NCBI GenBank assembly: GCA_001466705.2
Contig: LATX02000205.1
Location: 124,001 to 188,000, forward strand
Direction: 5' to 3'
DNA from: Moniliophthora roreri
Lineage: Eukaryota; Basidiomycota; Agaricomycetes; Agaricales; Marasmiaceae
Length of the DNA stretch: 64,000 bases
Positions 45,385-56,500 of the stretch are shown in pieces; positions within the stretch are counted from its first letter, which is position 1, and every line of letters begins with the position of its first letter. The position numbers and the translations under genes are program-made. Below the pieces are notes generated by a model that was given only the letters and a program-made list of their open reading frames with translations, had not been told where the DNA came from and did not search any database.

Positions 45385-45784
45385 CCGTGTTCTCCCCTCC
45401 GATTCCCTCATGAGTAGTAGTGAATCGGAGAAAGGCTACTATGACACACTTGGCCTTTTGCCAATCTCGGAGGGCAGTGTCAATGTTGTTGGACCATGTA
45501 TACAACTGGACAGTGTCACTGATACTTAAAGTAAGCACCGGAAGCCATCGCCTATTATATTCCTCCTTTGACAGTTGAGTCTGACCAGTATAGTCAAGGG
45601 ACCAGAAGTAGGAGGGCCCCCACAACAAATCTGATGAGCCGGGGTACCCCAGCCGGCCCAACAGATATGACGGCTCGGGTGGGAACCAAAGGTGCATTGA
45701 AGGGTACAATGTGGAGTCATCCTCGCCACAGATCCTGTCCTTTACTCTTAACTCGGTTTCGCCTTCGTGCTGATGAGTTGTCAT
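45385..45784 (-). pseudogene. VGRDQ-family copy 4 (C-terminal fragment)
   Basis: Only the late blocks remain: a degraded LYPSMHLWFPP stretch where copies 1 and 3 have LYLFV.PLPYP, then GPSYFWSLDYTGQTQLSKEE, YNRRWLPVLTL and LYTWSNNIDTALRDWQKAK. The frame then slips, where copy 2 has DFDPTTSEWA. It is closest to copy 2 (PSYFWSLDETGQTQMSEEE). No upstream part is found, so this is a truncated relic. Confidence 0.75.
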
Positions 45785-46020
45785 TGATTCGTTAGCTGAT
45801 GGAGAGGATGGAGCTCAGCGGCACACAGTGACCAAGCCTTGAATTGTTGCATAGCTGGGCATTGCGTATGTCAGGGAAGTGGTTCAGGAAAGGAGCGCAG
45901 AGACCGTGGGTGGGCTGTAGATGATCGCGACGTAGCAACACATCTTCTATCAAGGCAAAAAAATTTCAATTCAACATTGCGATACGACTTTGATATGACC
46001 TTGACACGACCAGCTCTACG

Positions 46021-47153
46021 CTACTCTATTCTAGGCCTTTTCGGCGGGCGAGGTGATGTTCTGCCAGCCTGTGGTTGAGAATCCAATTTACTCTCGACCT
46101 GTGCATTCTTCGGAGATGGATATGAAAACTGGTCCATGGCAGCCTTTATCTGCGCTCTGAGCCGGGATTCATCTTCTGCTGGTTTTTTCAGCATCTTCAT
46201 CGGTAAAAGAAAAGTTAAGGAAGGTTTACCCTCGGTGGGCTTGGTGTCTTCAAGGATCCTTTGAACCCTTGTCAGCCTTGCTTCGCTGTCTGCAGCACAT
46301 TGAAGGGCCGTCTCGAGTCTCGATTCCAACTCCTCTTTCTGACCGGCGATTTGCTCGACAAAGTTCTTTAGACCATTTCTCTTCCTTTCATTTTCTTCTA
46401 GTTCAGATTCGCGCTCCGCTACACACTGCTCAAATCTACTTGAGGTAACAATAGGCTCTGTGAATGGCGATGATTGTCAGATGTTGACTTAGGGATAGGG
46501 ATGTTTAACATGCGCACCGTTTAATTCCATAGTTTTATTTTCAAGAGATTTTTCTAATTCCTTCAGTCTGTCGACCATCTCACCTAGCTGTCCTTCAAGT
46601 CTCGTCTTCTCTTCAACCAAGCCAGCAACCTGAGACTCTAAATCATGTTTTTCCTGCTTCCACCGTTGTCTCTCTGCTTCATTTTGGTCTGAAGTCTGCA
46701 ACGCAGGAGACTTTGACTTTTCACTCTGTTCTTTATCTGCCTTCATTGCTCTACAGTTGGCACAAGTATTCGCGTTTGGCTTGGGAGGTAGTCAAACTGG
46801 CTTTGATTCTGGGCCAGTATGAATTCTCATCCATGAGTCCCCACTGGTGTCGTCGGTAAGGCAGAAAAAATCTTTTTGCAAACATCCAGCACGTACTATA
46901 TTATCCTCACCCCCTTGCGTCGGTTGTTTTGCAGATTATTGTGAAATCGGAACCGCCAATCCCATTCCTCTTCTTCTGCCTTTATTCCTCTGAGAAATTC
47001 TTTCGTCTGCAGTGGGAGAGTAACTGTTCCAGAGGGATCATCACAGATCCTTTTCAACCAAGACTCTTCCGTCTCCCCTTCTTGCTGGTGAACTCCGTAA
47101 GGGTCATGTTCGAACCGTTCGTAGACCTTGAGAACTGTTCTTGGTGCTGACAT
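46021..47153 (-). CDS. Coiled-coil protein with basic C-terminus, probably nuclear
   Basis: Exon 1 begins MSAPRTVLKVYERFEHDPYG and includes GETEESWLKRICDDPSGTVT and EEEEWDWRFRFHNNL, a block I associate with an uncharacterised agaric family. The middle is a long heptad-rich coiled coil (KQEKHDLESQVAGLVEEKTR, ELEKSLENKTMEL). A GTGCGC..CACAG intron follows, then more coiled coil (EQIAGQKEELESRLETAL, SEARLTRVQRILED). The C-terminus SPRPPKRPRIE looks like a nuclear localisation signal. The join between exon 1 and the first coiled coil (about 46740-46900) is not fully resolved. About 330 residues. Function unknown. Confidence 0.7.
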
Positions 47154-47482
47154 TCTTTGGGCAGAGAGTCGAGACAGAAGAGAAATGATGGTAACGGTCG
47201 ATTTGAAATTTCGGTTTTAACAATGATTCCAAGGTGGACCCTTAGATTATCAGAGTGATTAGAGATTATTAGAGCATCAATGCATCGAGCCTCATGGAAA
47301 AATGAGCCAAGGGAGATGGCATGAACACGAAAGCTGGGTAATACGCGATTGGGAGCAAAGCAGAAGTTTGTCTGATCGAAGCGCCGAAGGTGTGGAAGTT
47401 CCGCCTGCAGGGCCGGCGGCAATCTGGTTACTTGTTCATACCAATTCTATAGCTACATGCTCTCCCTCTAACATGTGAGAAT
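47154..47482. other. Intergenic, no gene seen
   Basis: Head-to-tail spacer between two minus-strand genes. No repeat or site stands out. Confidence 0.5.
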
Positions 47483-48744
47483 CTATTCCTTCGCATTTAC
47501 CACAAGCACCCCACGATACCGCATCGTACCATCCCGCAGCTTCTTGATAGCCGCCTCAGCACCTTCCACACTCATAGGGAATCGCTCGATATAAGGAGCA
47601 ATCTTGTTGCGTGCTGCAAAGTCGAGCATCTTGTTCCTGTCGATATACCCCGCCATCAGTCACTATAGTTAAAAAGAACGATAAACCACGACATACACAA
47701 TATACCGCGAGCCAATCTTCGTCCCAATGATACTCAGCCCTCTAAACGTCATCTCAGGATGCGAAGTCACCAAATCCCCAGTCGCATACGTCGTCAAAAG
47801 AATCTTCGCATGTTCATCCAATAGTGGATAGTAAATCCCCAAATTCGTCGATCCCGAATTGGCCAGTAGGAGGTATTTGACAGGTTTCTTCATGCCCAGA
47901 TCAGCGAGGTTGGTTACGCCTTTAGTTGCGTAGAACTCGGAAGCACCGAGGGCGAGAGCTTCTTCGCGTTTGGATTCGGAGGAAGAGAAAACGACGACAT
48001 CGCATCCCATCTTAGCGGCAAATTGAATCGCGAGGTGGCCTAAACCACCGATTCCGACCTATGCAACACCAAGCCTTGTTAGCTTGGTTGCTGTGATGAT
48101 CGGAGGAATATGCTCACGATGCCTACGCGGTCAATGGGCTTGACATAGTCGATAAGAGGAGTAAACACGGTAGCTCCAGCACCTGTGGAAATATATTACT
48201 AGGTTAGCGTTGATTCATGCAACGTGGAGAAATTTGGAACACTAACACATAAGAGGAGCGGCATTCTCAGAACTGAGACCATCAGGAATCACGAAGAGCC
48301 ATTCTTCTTTCCGAACTGAAAGGGTACTGAACGACCCTTGGTCATTACTGTCCCAACCGAACATCTTTGCATTCTTGCAGTACTGGTCTTCACTTGGTCC
48401 GGACAAGCAGTGGTCACAGTAGCCACATGAGGTGTGATTGAAGCCCCAGCCGACTCTGTCGCCAACCTTGACGCGTTCGCATGCCGAACCGACTTCTTGT
48501 ACAACGCCGACACCTACCAGGAGTACGGGTCAGCCACGAGTCCGACGCTGAGCATTGAGTCTAGAAAAACACCTTCATGCCCGAGAACTACACCTGTACG
48601 AAGAAAATGCAATTCTGAACCACATACACCGCTGTGAGTGACCTTGATCACGACCTCATCGGCTTCAAGGGATTCGCGAGTGAAGGAAGATTCTACGATC
48701 TGCCCAGAGGGAGAGCCGCGGTATGTAACGCCTTGGTAGACCAT
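47483..48744 (-). CDS. Zinc-dependent alcohol dehydrogenase (MDR superfamily), copy B
   Basis: A medium-chain dehydrogenase of about 345 residues. The catalytic zinc ligands are in HSGVCGSELH (Cys41) and LGHEG (His56-Glu57). The structural zinc loop reads CGYCDHCLSGPSEDQYC. The NAD(P)-binding Rossmann segment contains GIGGLGHLAIQFAAKMGCDV. Later blocks are GASEFYATKGVTNLADLGMK, TFRGLSIIGTKIGS and MLDFAARNKIAPYIERFPM, and it ends MRYRGVLVVNAKE. The family oxidises alcohols or reduces aldehydes, commonly cinnamyl-type or NADP-dependent; substrate inferred only. Introns follow VLGHEG, PLMC, the PIDR region and RYIV. The structure is intact. The 113-residue central segment differs from copy C by a single residue, which implies recent duplication or gene conversion. 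Confidence 0.9.
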
Positions 48745-49919
48745 TGTGATAGATGTAGGTGGAATGTGATGCTATGAGCTTGAGAGGCTTGACCGACTGC
48801 TTTTATACCAGGAATGGGTTAGACAGAAATGAACTTGGCTGTCAGCTGAATGACCAAGTCCCGCTCGGCTGGTTTCCGAGTCAACGACGAAGGCGGACCA
48901 AAAAAACCCTGTGTCCTTGTCATGTTTTGCGGTGAAACTCTAATGCCAGTCTCCAGAAAGTAACCAGAGTTCTCGTAAGCTATGGTGTTGCAGCAGAAAA
49001 CAAGTAGGAGAATGCCGAAGCCCGCGGTGTCTTTTCAGAGCTCCCACCTGTAAAGATGCGAAGAAGTTAGCTCCATATACCACACAGAAGAATAAGTCGA
49101 ACGTACAGGGAGTACTCTATAACTTTCAATTTGAACATCGACCGTTCTTCCAAGGTAATCCTGAGCCTTTGGACACGCAGTGAGTCAAATCCAAGTCAAG
49201 AGTATACCGACGGACGACGCACCAGAAAAACTAAACAGCCTCTTTGAACCCAGATCGATTCTTGTTTACATCTTCCAGCGCTGGTGCTTACGTTCAGCCC
49301 GGAGTCAGCGAGAGGTCCACTGAAAATTTCCGTGTCATAGTTCACTGCGATGTGAAAACGGATCAGGACTAGGGATGAAACCAGATCCTTGTAGTAAAGC
49401 GAAAATGGCAATGGTAATTGGCGCGGTGGTTACGGTGTTCGCGGAGCAGCGGAACGTGAAGTCACAACAAACACCAACAACTGCGACCCGAGATTCTTCA
49501 CCACGGTCCACGGTCATCAATCTCTAGACCCCCACAAAATACCCTTCCTTGTACCGAAGTCTTGGTCTTTAGGTGCATTGGAATAGTGAATATATAACTG
49601 CTGAATCTGCGCTGTCATCGGAGCACCGACATTACTGATAAGTAATCCGACCGCCACCTCGGAAAGGAAATGACTGAGAAGAGGTGCGTCTCCAGTGCTA
49701 AAATCGACTTCGAGACCATCGATTCCGACAGATATACAGGGTCTACGTCTACGAAACTATCTGTGAAGTTGCGCGAGGCTTTCACTGAAACTGGGAGATT
49801 TCGCTAAATAATGATGACAGCCAAGTAGGTACATTTAAAAATGTCTCTTTCATGCCATTATATACTGAGAACACTTCATTGCTTGTAGCAACCGGTCCCT
49901 GTTACCGCCTCTGTGTCCT
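48745..49919. repeat. Upstream segment of dehydrogenase copy B (segmental duplication unit)
   Basis: No gene. It is collinear with 54297-55350 plus 56399-56500, and in degraded form with 60560-61640. Shared landmarks include GGCTGTCAGCTGAATGACCA at 48837 and 54634, the ATCCTGAGCC-like word (49152, 54878, 61313), CCAGCGCTGGTGCTT (49275, 55010) and GAGAAGGYGCGTCT-like words (49677, 56458, 61570). The segment includes the dehydrogenase promoter. Confidence 0.7.
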
Positions 49920-52522
49920 TCATGGGTTTTCACACTGGATCTTCCGCACCTGTTCAATTAGAGGAGATGTCCTCGAAGCGTATCTGGGTGGGAAGGACTA
50001 GAGTAACAAGTACCGAGCAGTCAGTACGTGCATAAAGTGGAGGTGTAGCATCGTACTCACATGCAACCACCTTGATAGATATTCTTGATCCATCTTGGAT
50101 TTAACTTTATGAAAGAGTGGAGGAAGTAAATCCAAACATTCAGAAGATGGCCCACAAATGTCCAACAATGTGCAGAGAGAATTTATCACAGAGGATCGAA
50201 CAACTAGACGGTGGGTATCGCTATCCAAGAACCAATCTCTAGGCGTCCGCATCATGATGGCGAGTAGCTTCCCTATTGCAACTGAGAGTTGAACATGGTA
50301 TACATCACCCGAAGTCGACCCATCAGAACATGGCAAAGACAAACGGGATGTACCCTCCTCATTTCGAGTACAACCACAATCATTTCCTGGTGAGACGACT
50401 TCAAAGGCTTGTTGGAATTTATCTGGAAGTCTGGTAGTCTGCGGTAGGAGCCCTCGTGATCGCAAGGTCAATAGCCAGTGAGTGTGGTTAGCAATTGGCA
50501 GACATCCTAAAATTTTGGCAGCCGTATCCAGAACGAGGGATATGACCTCTTTGGGGATGTCTTGCCGCGTAATTTTAATGCGAAAGCCTCTTCTGTAATC
50601 GGTGAGGCGTTGTATTATGTCGGTATGCCTGTGGTACGACACCTGGTTCTTTTACGAGTAGTTATTGCGCTGAAGAGCAGTAAGAGAACAGCAAACACAC
50701 CCGTAAGCGCTCCAGTAGTCTTTCAGTTTGATCAAAGAATATTAATATCAATTGACTGACGCGTTGAATGCCACTGGTCTCAGTGCTGAAGCCAGTGCTG
50801 GACAGCATTTCAATTCCTTGTTGAATATATGATCCGAGACTTCTCGTGAAATTGGCATTTCGAATAGCATCCAGGGTTTTATCGTCAAGGCTGCTCTTTG
50901 AGCAGCAAATTCCCCAGGTTCCCCATGCTCCGAAGAGAACATTGCGCCTAACCCAGTGCATCAAGATTCAATTATCGGACAATCAGCGCGTTTTGTAGCA
51001 TTCAAGACTCACTGTGCTTGGCTCAATCTCTCTTCGCGTCCTCCACAATTTTGAATGTGGTAGTCGATGGCGTGAAGGAGCCACCATGCGACGAAGCTAT
51101 GTTGGTCCTCTACGTTCCCAACGAAAAAGTAGCCGGAACGAATTTCATCACGGAGAGAGTCTTCGAATGACGCGTGAAGGATACGAATCTCGTCATCGGG
51201 ACCATCGATATGAAGAATAGAATGCATCCCACGCAGGGTTAAGAGAACTTCTCCTACAGGCAGCATTAACAATGCTTCCATGTTTCGTGGTGTCGGACGT
51301 GGTTCGCGGGGCCATATCTGTGGTGCCAATACAAGAACCCGAAGAATGTCTCGCAATTTTGAGCGATGAGGGTTGGTCGAGAGGATCTGATGATAGAGCG
51401 TATCTAGATCGTGGAATGGGGAACCCATGTCAGGGTCTGACAGGGATTTGGGACAGAGAACGATTTCCAGCCGTGCGCACGGATTGGCGTATTCGTTATC
51501 CACAAACTTAATGACTGTATCGGCATAAATAAATTGCCCAGACGCTTTCTGCACCAGTTCGTCGACGACACTGGGTGAAGGCCATAGATTTGGAAATTCG
51601 ATATGGCAATTACGGGGACTTCCGCGTATCCGTTTGAACTCACTGTTCAGAAAGATAGCGATGTCGCGGCCTACAGCAAACGTATCGTCCAAAGCAATTC
51701 GACGCAGATAGAGACGAAAGATTTCCGTGTTGAAGGATTCCCGAATGGATGGCTCGGGCCTACTGCATAGCAGGGTCCGGTAAGGCATCTTCTCTGACAG
51801 CGCAGTCGCCATTATAAAGAGAATACGTTGCTGTGCTGAACTCCCATTACACTCGTCTATGCCATCGATAACGAGAGTCCCTTGGTAATTTCGTGCCAGC
51901 TGAGGGAGTGATCTGCATGGTTCTAGAATTAGCTCCGCAAACTGGTTTTCGAGGGTGCCTTGTAATATAGCGGGATTTTTCCGAATGGCCCGCTCGATGG
52001 GTTCTCGAAGCTCTGGGATAGAATGTGCGAGTTGGTAGGCGATGGAGAGGAAAATGTATCTCGGATTGTTTCGCTTCGGATCCGCCCGTGAAAAGAAGAA
52101 ACTGGCCACAAGGATATTCTCCTCTCGGGCGGTCTGCGCTATTGTTTGGGCGATGGCCGATTTTCCAGCACCCGCTGGGCCATACAGCCATAACATGCGA
52201 TCTGAGGGTGAGGTACTGTGAATCCAGTCAAGGAGCAGCTTCAGAACATCCTGACGTGTGTCTGGATGGCATTGGGGTTGCGGGTACCGTGTTTCGGAAT
52301 CATAACTTGCGCCAACATCTTTGACTTCCTCGTAGAGATCGTGAAAAGTCGCAGCTAGATACAGCTGATCAGATCGAGTGAAAGCCGCTCTGAGTCGATA
52401 GGATATGACTTACGCTTACGATCTGTCAAGTGGTAGTGTGTAGTGGTGTTGTTAATCTGATCCCGACCAACATTGTTGAATTGCCCGCCGGAAATATTAA
52501 GGCCTTGAGCATCGGAAAACAT
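49920..52522 (-). CDS. NACHT-type NLR-like NTPase with N-terminal VGRDQ motif
   Basis: Begins MFSDAQGLNISGGQFNNVGR, and residues 16-24 are NNVGRDQIN. A short linker follows. The NACHT domain has Walker A GPAGAGKS at residues 95-102, FFFSRADPKRNNP (which differs from copy to copy in the family), Walker B GTLVIDGIDEC, a sensor-like LLCSRPEP, and the winged-helix part ASGQFIYADTVIKFVDN and LRVLVLAPQIWP...VLLTLRGMHSIL....ILHASFEDSL. The C-terminus (about 50650-49920) is helical without WD, ankyrin or TPR repeats. A last intron (GTGAGT, TACTGAC, CTCTAG) gives the end RKIQCENP at 49920-49922; without it the frame ends at 49998. These proteins are fungal innate-immunity/incompatibility-type STAND NTPases. 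It lies between two dehydrogenase copies. Confidence 0.85.
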
Positions 52523-52958
52523 GAAGGTTTAGCCGTGTTGGATTTCGTACCTAGGATAATCAGTAGTCGAGATCAAGGGTTAAGGATGTTGAAATAGTCA
52601 TTCTACACTTTGAGGTCAGCTTGTGATAAAGTTTGATATTAGTCATAAGATACTTACCCTCTCAATCTCCGAGGTCCCAGTACCACTATCAGCTCGTACT
52701 GCGGCGTACTATTAGGAGTTGATTGCTATGACTCTGAGAGTTGTCAGCACGAACAGAATTTCACAACCGGGGTCTGCCTTTTGCAACACGAAGTAAAAGA
52801 TCCTAGTACCCTGCTTGAAATGCTTTGAAGCCTCTGAGGAATTTACCGGTCGTTCCTGTCCCATGATGACTGTCCGAAAAGTCACGACTGCAGCCAGAAT
52901 TTTGAATAAAATGATTTCGCAAGGGCTAGTACACCGTATCGTGATTTCTCTCGTCGTA
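52523..52958. other. Intergenic, NLR promoter region
   Basis: No gene. The interval separates the NLR start from the 3' end of dehydrogenase copy C; no TATA box is obvious. Confidence 0.5.
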
Positions 52959-54296
52959 CTACTCACTCTTCCCTTCGCTGTCACAAACAAGCACTCCACG
53001 ATACCGCATCGTACCATCCCGCAGCTTCTTGATAGCCGCCTCAGCACCTTCCACACTCATAGGGAATCGCTCGATATAAGGAGCAATCTTGTTGCGCGCT
53101 GCGAAATCGAGCATCTTGTTCCTGTCGATATACCCCGTCATCAGTCACTATAGTCAAAAAGAACGATAAACCACGACATACACAATATACCGCGAGCCAA
53201 TCTTCGTCCCAATGATACTCAGCCCTCTAAACGTCATCTCAGGATGCGAAGTCACCAAATCCCCAGTCGCATACGTCGTCAAAAGAATCTTCGCATGTTC
53301 ATCCAATAGTGGATAGTAAATCCCCAAATTCGTCGATCCCGAATTGGTGAGTAGGAGGTATTTGACAGGTTTCTTCATGCCCAGATCGGCGAGGTTGGTT
53401 ACGCCTTTAGTTGCGTAGAACTCGGAAGCACCGAGGGCGAGAGCTTCTTCGCGTTTGGATTCGGAGGAAGAGAAAACGACGACATCGCATCCCATCTTGG
53501 CGGCAAATTGGATTGCGAGGTGGCCTAAACCTCCGATTCCGACCTATGTAATGCCAGGCCTAGTTAGCTTGGTTGCTATGATGATCAGAGGAACATGCTT
53601 ACGATGCCTATGCGGTCAATGGGCTTGACATAGTCGATAAGAGGAGTAAACACGGTAGCTCCAGCACCTGTGGAATGTGTTGCTTGGTTAGCGTTGATTC
53701 ATGCAACGTGGAGAAACCTGGAATACTAACACATAAGAGGAGCGGCGTATTCAGAACTGAGACCATCAGGAATCACGAAGAGCCATTCTTCCTTCCGAAC
53801 TGAAAGAGTACTGAACGATCCTTGATCAGTACTGTCCAATGTGAACATCTTTGCATTCTTGCAGTACTGGTCTTCACTTGGCCCGGACAGGCAGTAGTCT
53901 TGGAAGTGAGAAAAGGGAGTCAATTGAATATCCTTATAGGCCTCCAAATCGAGAGGACCACGTACCACAATAGCCGCAACCAGTATGGTTAAAGCCCCAG
54001 CCAACCCTGTCGCCGACCTTGACGCGTTTGCATGCTGAGCCAATTTCCTGTACGATGCCGATGCCTAGAGAGAAGATGTGGTCACTTACGGGTGAAATAA
54101 CGAGGAGCTAGTGAAGAGATGTACCTTCATGTCCAAGAACTATACCCATGCGAAGGAGATGCAGCTCTGAGCCACATACACCGCTGTGGGTGACCGTTAT
54201 CACGACCTCATCCGCCTCGAGAGATTCACGAGCGAAGGAAGATTCCACGATTTTCCCAGAGGGAGAGCCGCGGTATGTTATGCCTTGGTAGACCAT
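52959..54296 (-). CDS. Zinc-dependent alcohol dehydrogenase (MDR superfamily), copy C
   Basis: Near-identical partner of copy B: MVYQGITYRGSPSGKIVESS start at 54296, catalytic zinc site HSGVCGSELH and LGHEG, and the same nucleotide-binding and C-terminal blocks. Within the structural zinc loop, GYC|D is split by a 67-nt GTACGT..CCAAG intron (53899-53965) that copy B lacks; splicing restores CGYCDYCLSGPSEDQYC. The C-terminus differs (RGVLVCDSEGKSE) because the end of the gene has diverged. If the extra intron is spliced the product is complete; if not, a stop follows. The upstream duplicated segment is interrupted by the hAT-like element at 55356. Confidence 0.85.
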
Positions 54297-55355
54297 TGTG
54301 ATGGATGTAGGTGGAATAAGCGGTGTTATGATCACGAAAGGCTCGCCCTATGGCTTTTATAACCATTCTTTGCAATGAGCGGGAATCGTACCGCGCGGCA
54401 GGATTGACCAAACGATAATCGCGTTGAAGCGGAAGTAGACCGAAGAGATGCTCAAGCTCGCTTCATCGCACCCACGGAGATACCGGCGCTGTCACCGTCA
54501 AGGAGGAATCGGTGTCTCCATAAAGGAACGGCAGATAATGGTTCAGGATGATGAAGACCGAAGTTCACCGAACTGAAAGTGCTGCAGGCGCCAGAAGCAA
54601 GTGTGGGAGACGGGAATGAGCTAGATCTGAATTTGGCTGTCAGCTGAATGACCAAGTCTTCCTCGGCCAGCTTCCGAGCCAGCGACAAAGGCGAACCAAA
54701 ACACTGTGGCTTGATACGCATTATGTTTCGTAGTGAAAGCTCGTATACCGGAGTTCTGGTGAGATCATGGTATTGCAAAAAGCCGTGTGGTTAGGTGCCG
54801 AATGTCGCAATGTCTTCTCAGAACTCCAACGGAAGTTAAGTACAGAAGTTTAGACATAGATCGTTCTTCGCAGTTTATCATGGGCCTTCGAGTATAGTAT
54901 AGTGAGTTCAAATTCGTCAAGAGTATACAGAAGGACAACATACCAAAATCAGCTTGACAGCCTGCTTCCTCCAGATTAATTATTCCAGTTTTCGTCTTCT
55001 TACGCATTTCCAGCGCTGGTGCTTCTGCCCAGAGTCAAGCCACAGAGTTCTCCAAAGAGCTCTCGTGATCCGAGTTCACCGCAATGGGAGAACGAATCAG
55101 GATTAAGGATAACTCTAGATCCTTGTAGTACCGTAGTGTTCATGGGTGGAAGCGGCGGAAGCGACAAACATCAACAACCGAAACCACCACCATCGTATTC
55201 TCTCGCTTTCCACTTCTTGGTATAATTCGAGCATGAGAACGGCACATTTTTCGCAAAACATTTGTCTTTTGCCGACATCTGGAGTCTTAAAGGTGCATCA
55301 CGAACGCGACTGATATATGTCGACCTCAGAACGAGGTCGTTGATACTATAATCAC
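54297..55355. repeat. Upstream segment of dehydrogenase copy C
   Basis: Collinear with 48745-49600; it continues after the inserted element at 56399-56500. No gene. Confidence 0.65.
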
Positions 55356-56390
55356 CAAGGGGGGGGCAAGAAAAAAATTTAAGATATAGCGCCGGATTTT
55401 TTTCTAAGAGGTCCTCAGAGGGAACCAACCAACCATCACGTGCTGGACTTGCTATATATGGTAGTTATTACATAATCAGACTGCTCTGCATCCGCAACCT
55501 TTTCTCCTCAATAACGACGCCTTTTGACCATCTCGCACGCCCTGCAGGTCCAGTTCGACCTCGAATATGTTATGCCTACACAGTCCATATGGAACTAGAT
55601 GAAACACATGGGTGGGTAATGTGTTTGAACCATTACATTGAATCTGACTTACAAAGCGGGTTTCACAGCCCTTGCTTTTGCAGGTTACAATATGGTTTTC
55701 CGCTATGGCAGCCTCAGTTTCGCTGATATGAACTCCACACTCACATTCACACAATATTACGGCCTCGACGTAGCCGGCTGGGTCGCCCGCTTATTTGATT
55801 ATCACCCGGAATCGCGACCGTTGCATTTGAGGTCACAGGATGATTGTCGGTTGGCCTCGGGCTAGCGTTGGAAGTCGAGCCGTCAGCTGGGGTAGGGCTG
55901 GTTGTGATGGATGAGTTGTTATGATCGACATCCATTGAATCGCTTTCGCATTCGGATTCCCCTGGTACGTCATCTTCTACTTCGCCTGATTCATCACTCT
56001 CATACTCTTCTGGTCTAAAAGGGTGGTACTTCATTACTATGTCCTTGAAAAGAGAAGAACGACATACTGCAGTGCAAGTCGAGAGCTTCCCATCAATAAC
56101 GGGAAGGTTATCCAGTTCCTAAGTTGAGCGCCGATGAGTCTATGGGACATTATGGCATATACAGTGGTTCTTCTCACCAGTAGTGGGTCGTTCGACATGG
56201 CGTTGATGGTCAGCGCTGTGCGTTAGGACAAATTTTTTTTTCTTGGGGACATTTCTCCATGCTAGTTTGCTCCGAGTAGGTAGCTAGGACAAAGGAAACT
56301 GCCTAAATTTTTTGGGTATGGAAAAATTTTTAAGAGACCTCTGGACCGAACCGGCGGTATATGCCGGAACCACGGTCCGCCCCCCCCTTG
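55356..56390. mobile_element. hAT-like element, 1,035 bp, with perfect 8-bp target duplication
   Basis: The left end CAAGGGGGGGGCAAG and the right end CCGCCCCCCCCTTG form a short terminal inverted repeat. ATAATCAC is present on both sides (55348-55355 and 56391-56398), the 8-bp duplication typical of hAT insertions. The paralogous segment B has the corresponding uninterrupted sequence near 49640-49665. Inside lies a PHD-finger reading frame but no transposase core, so it is either non-autonomous or internally deleted. Confidence 0.85.
55507..56198 (-). pseudogene. PHD-finger protein remnant carried by the hAT-like element
   Basis: Read 5' to 3': MSNDPLL, then ELDNLPVIDGKLSTCTA, MKYHPFRPEEYESDESGEVE and a Ser/Asp/Pro-rich acidic linker ending RPSRLRRGRNIV. 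A one-base shift in the GTGTGA run near 55755 follows. Then comes a Cys4-His-Cys3 PHD-like finger, CECGV...CKSKGC...FHMDC...CRAC, split by an intron and ending MVKRRRY at 55507-55509. It resembles the C-terminal tail of transposon-encoded proteins common in agarics. The frameshift makes it a likely pseudogene; sequencing error in the GT run is an alternative. The upstream catalytic part is absent. Confidence 0.6.
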
Positions 56391-56500
56391 ATAATCACTG
56401 ACGCCTCGATTTTCACTATGAACTTGGGAAAGGAAACGAGGGTTCCTGGGGTGGAAGAGAAGGCGCGTCTCCAGTTTCAAAATAAGTCTTGATATGGATT

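Noticed and set aside
55168..55428. Possible small gene upstream of the hAT-like element
   Set aside because: Lies across the element boundary and in the duplicated dehydrogenase upstream segment; the frame is not conserved in segment B.
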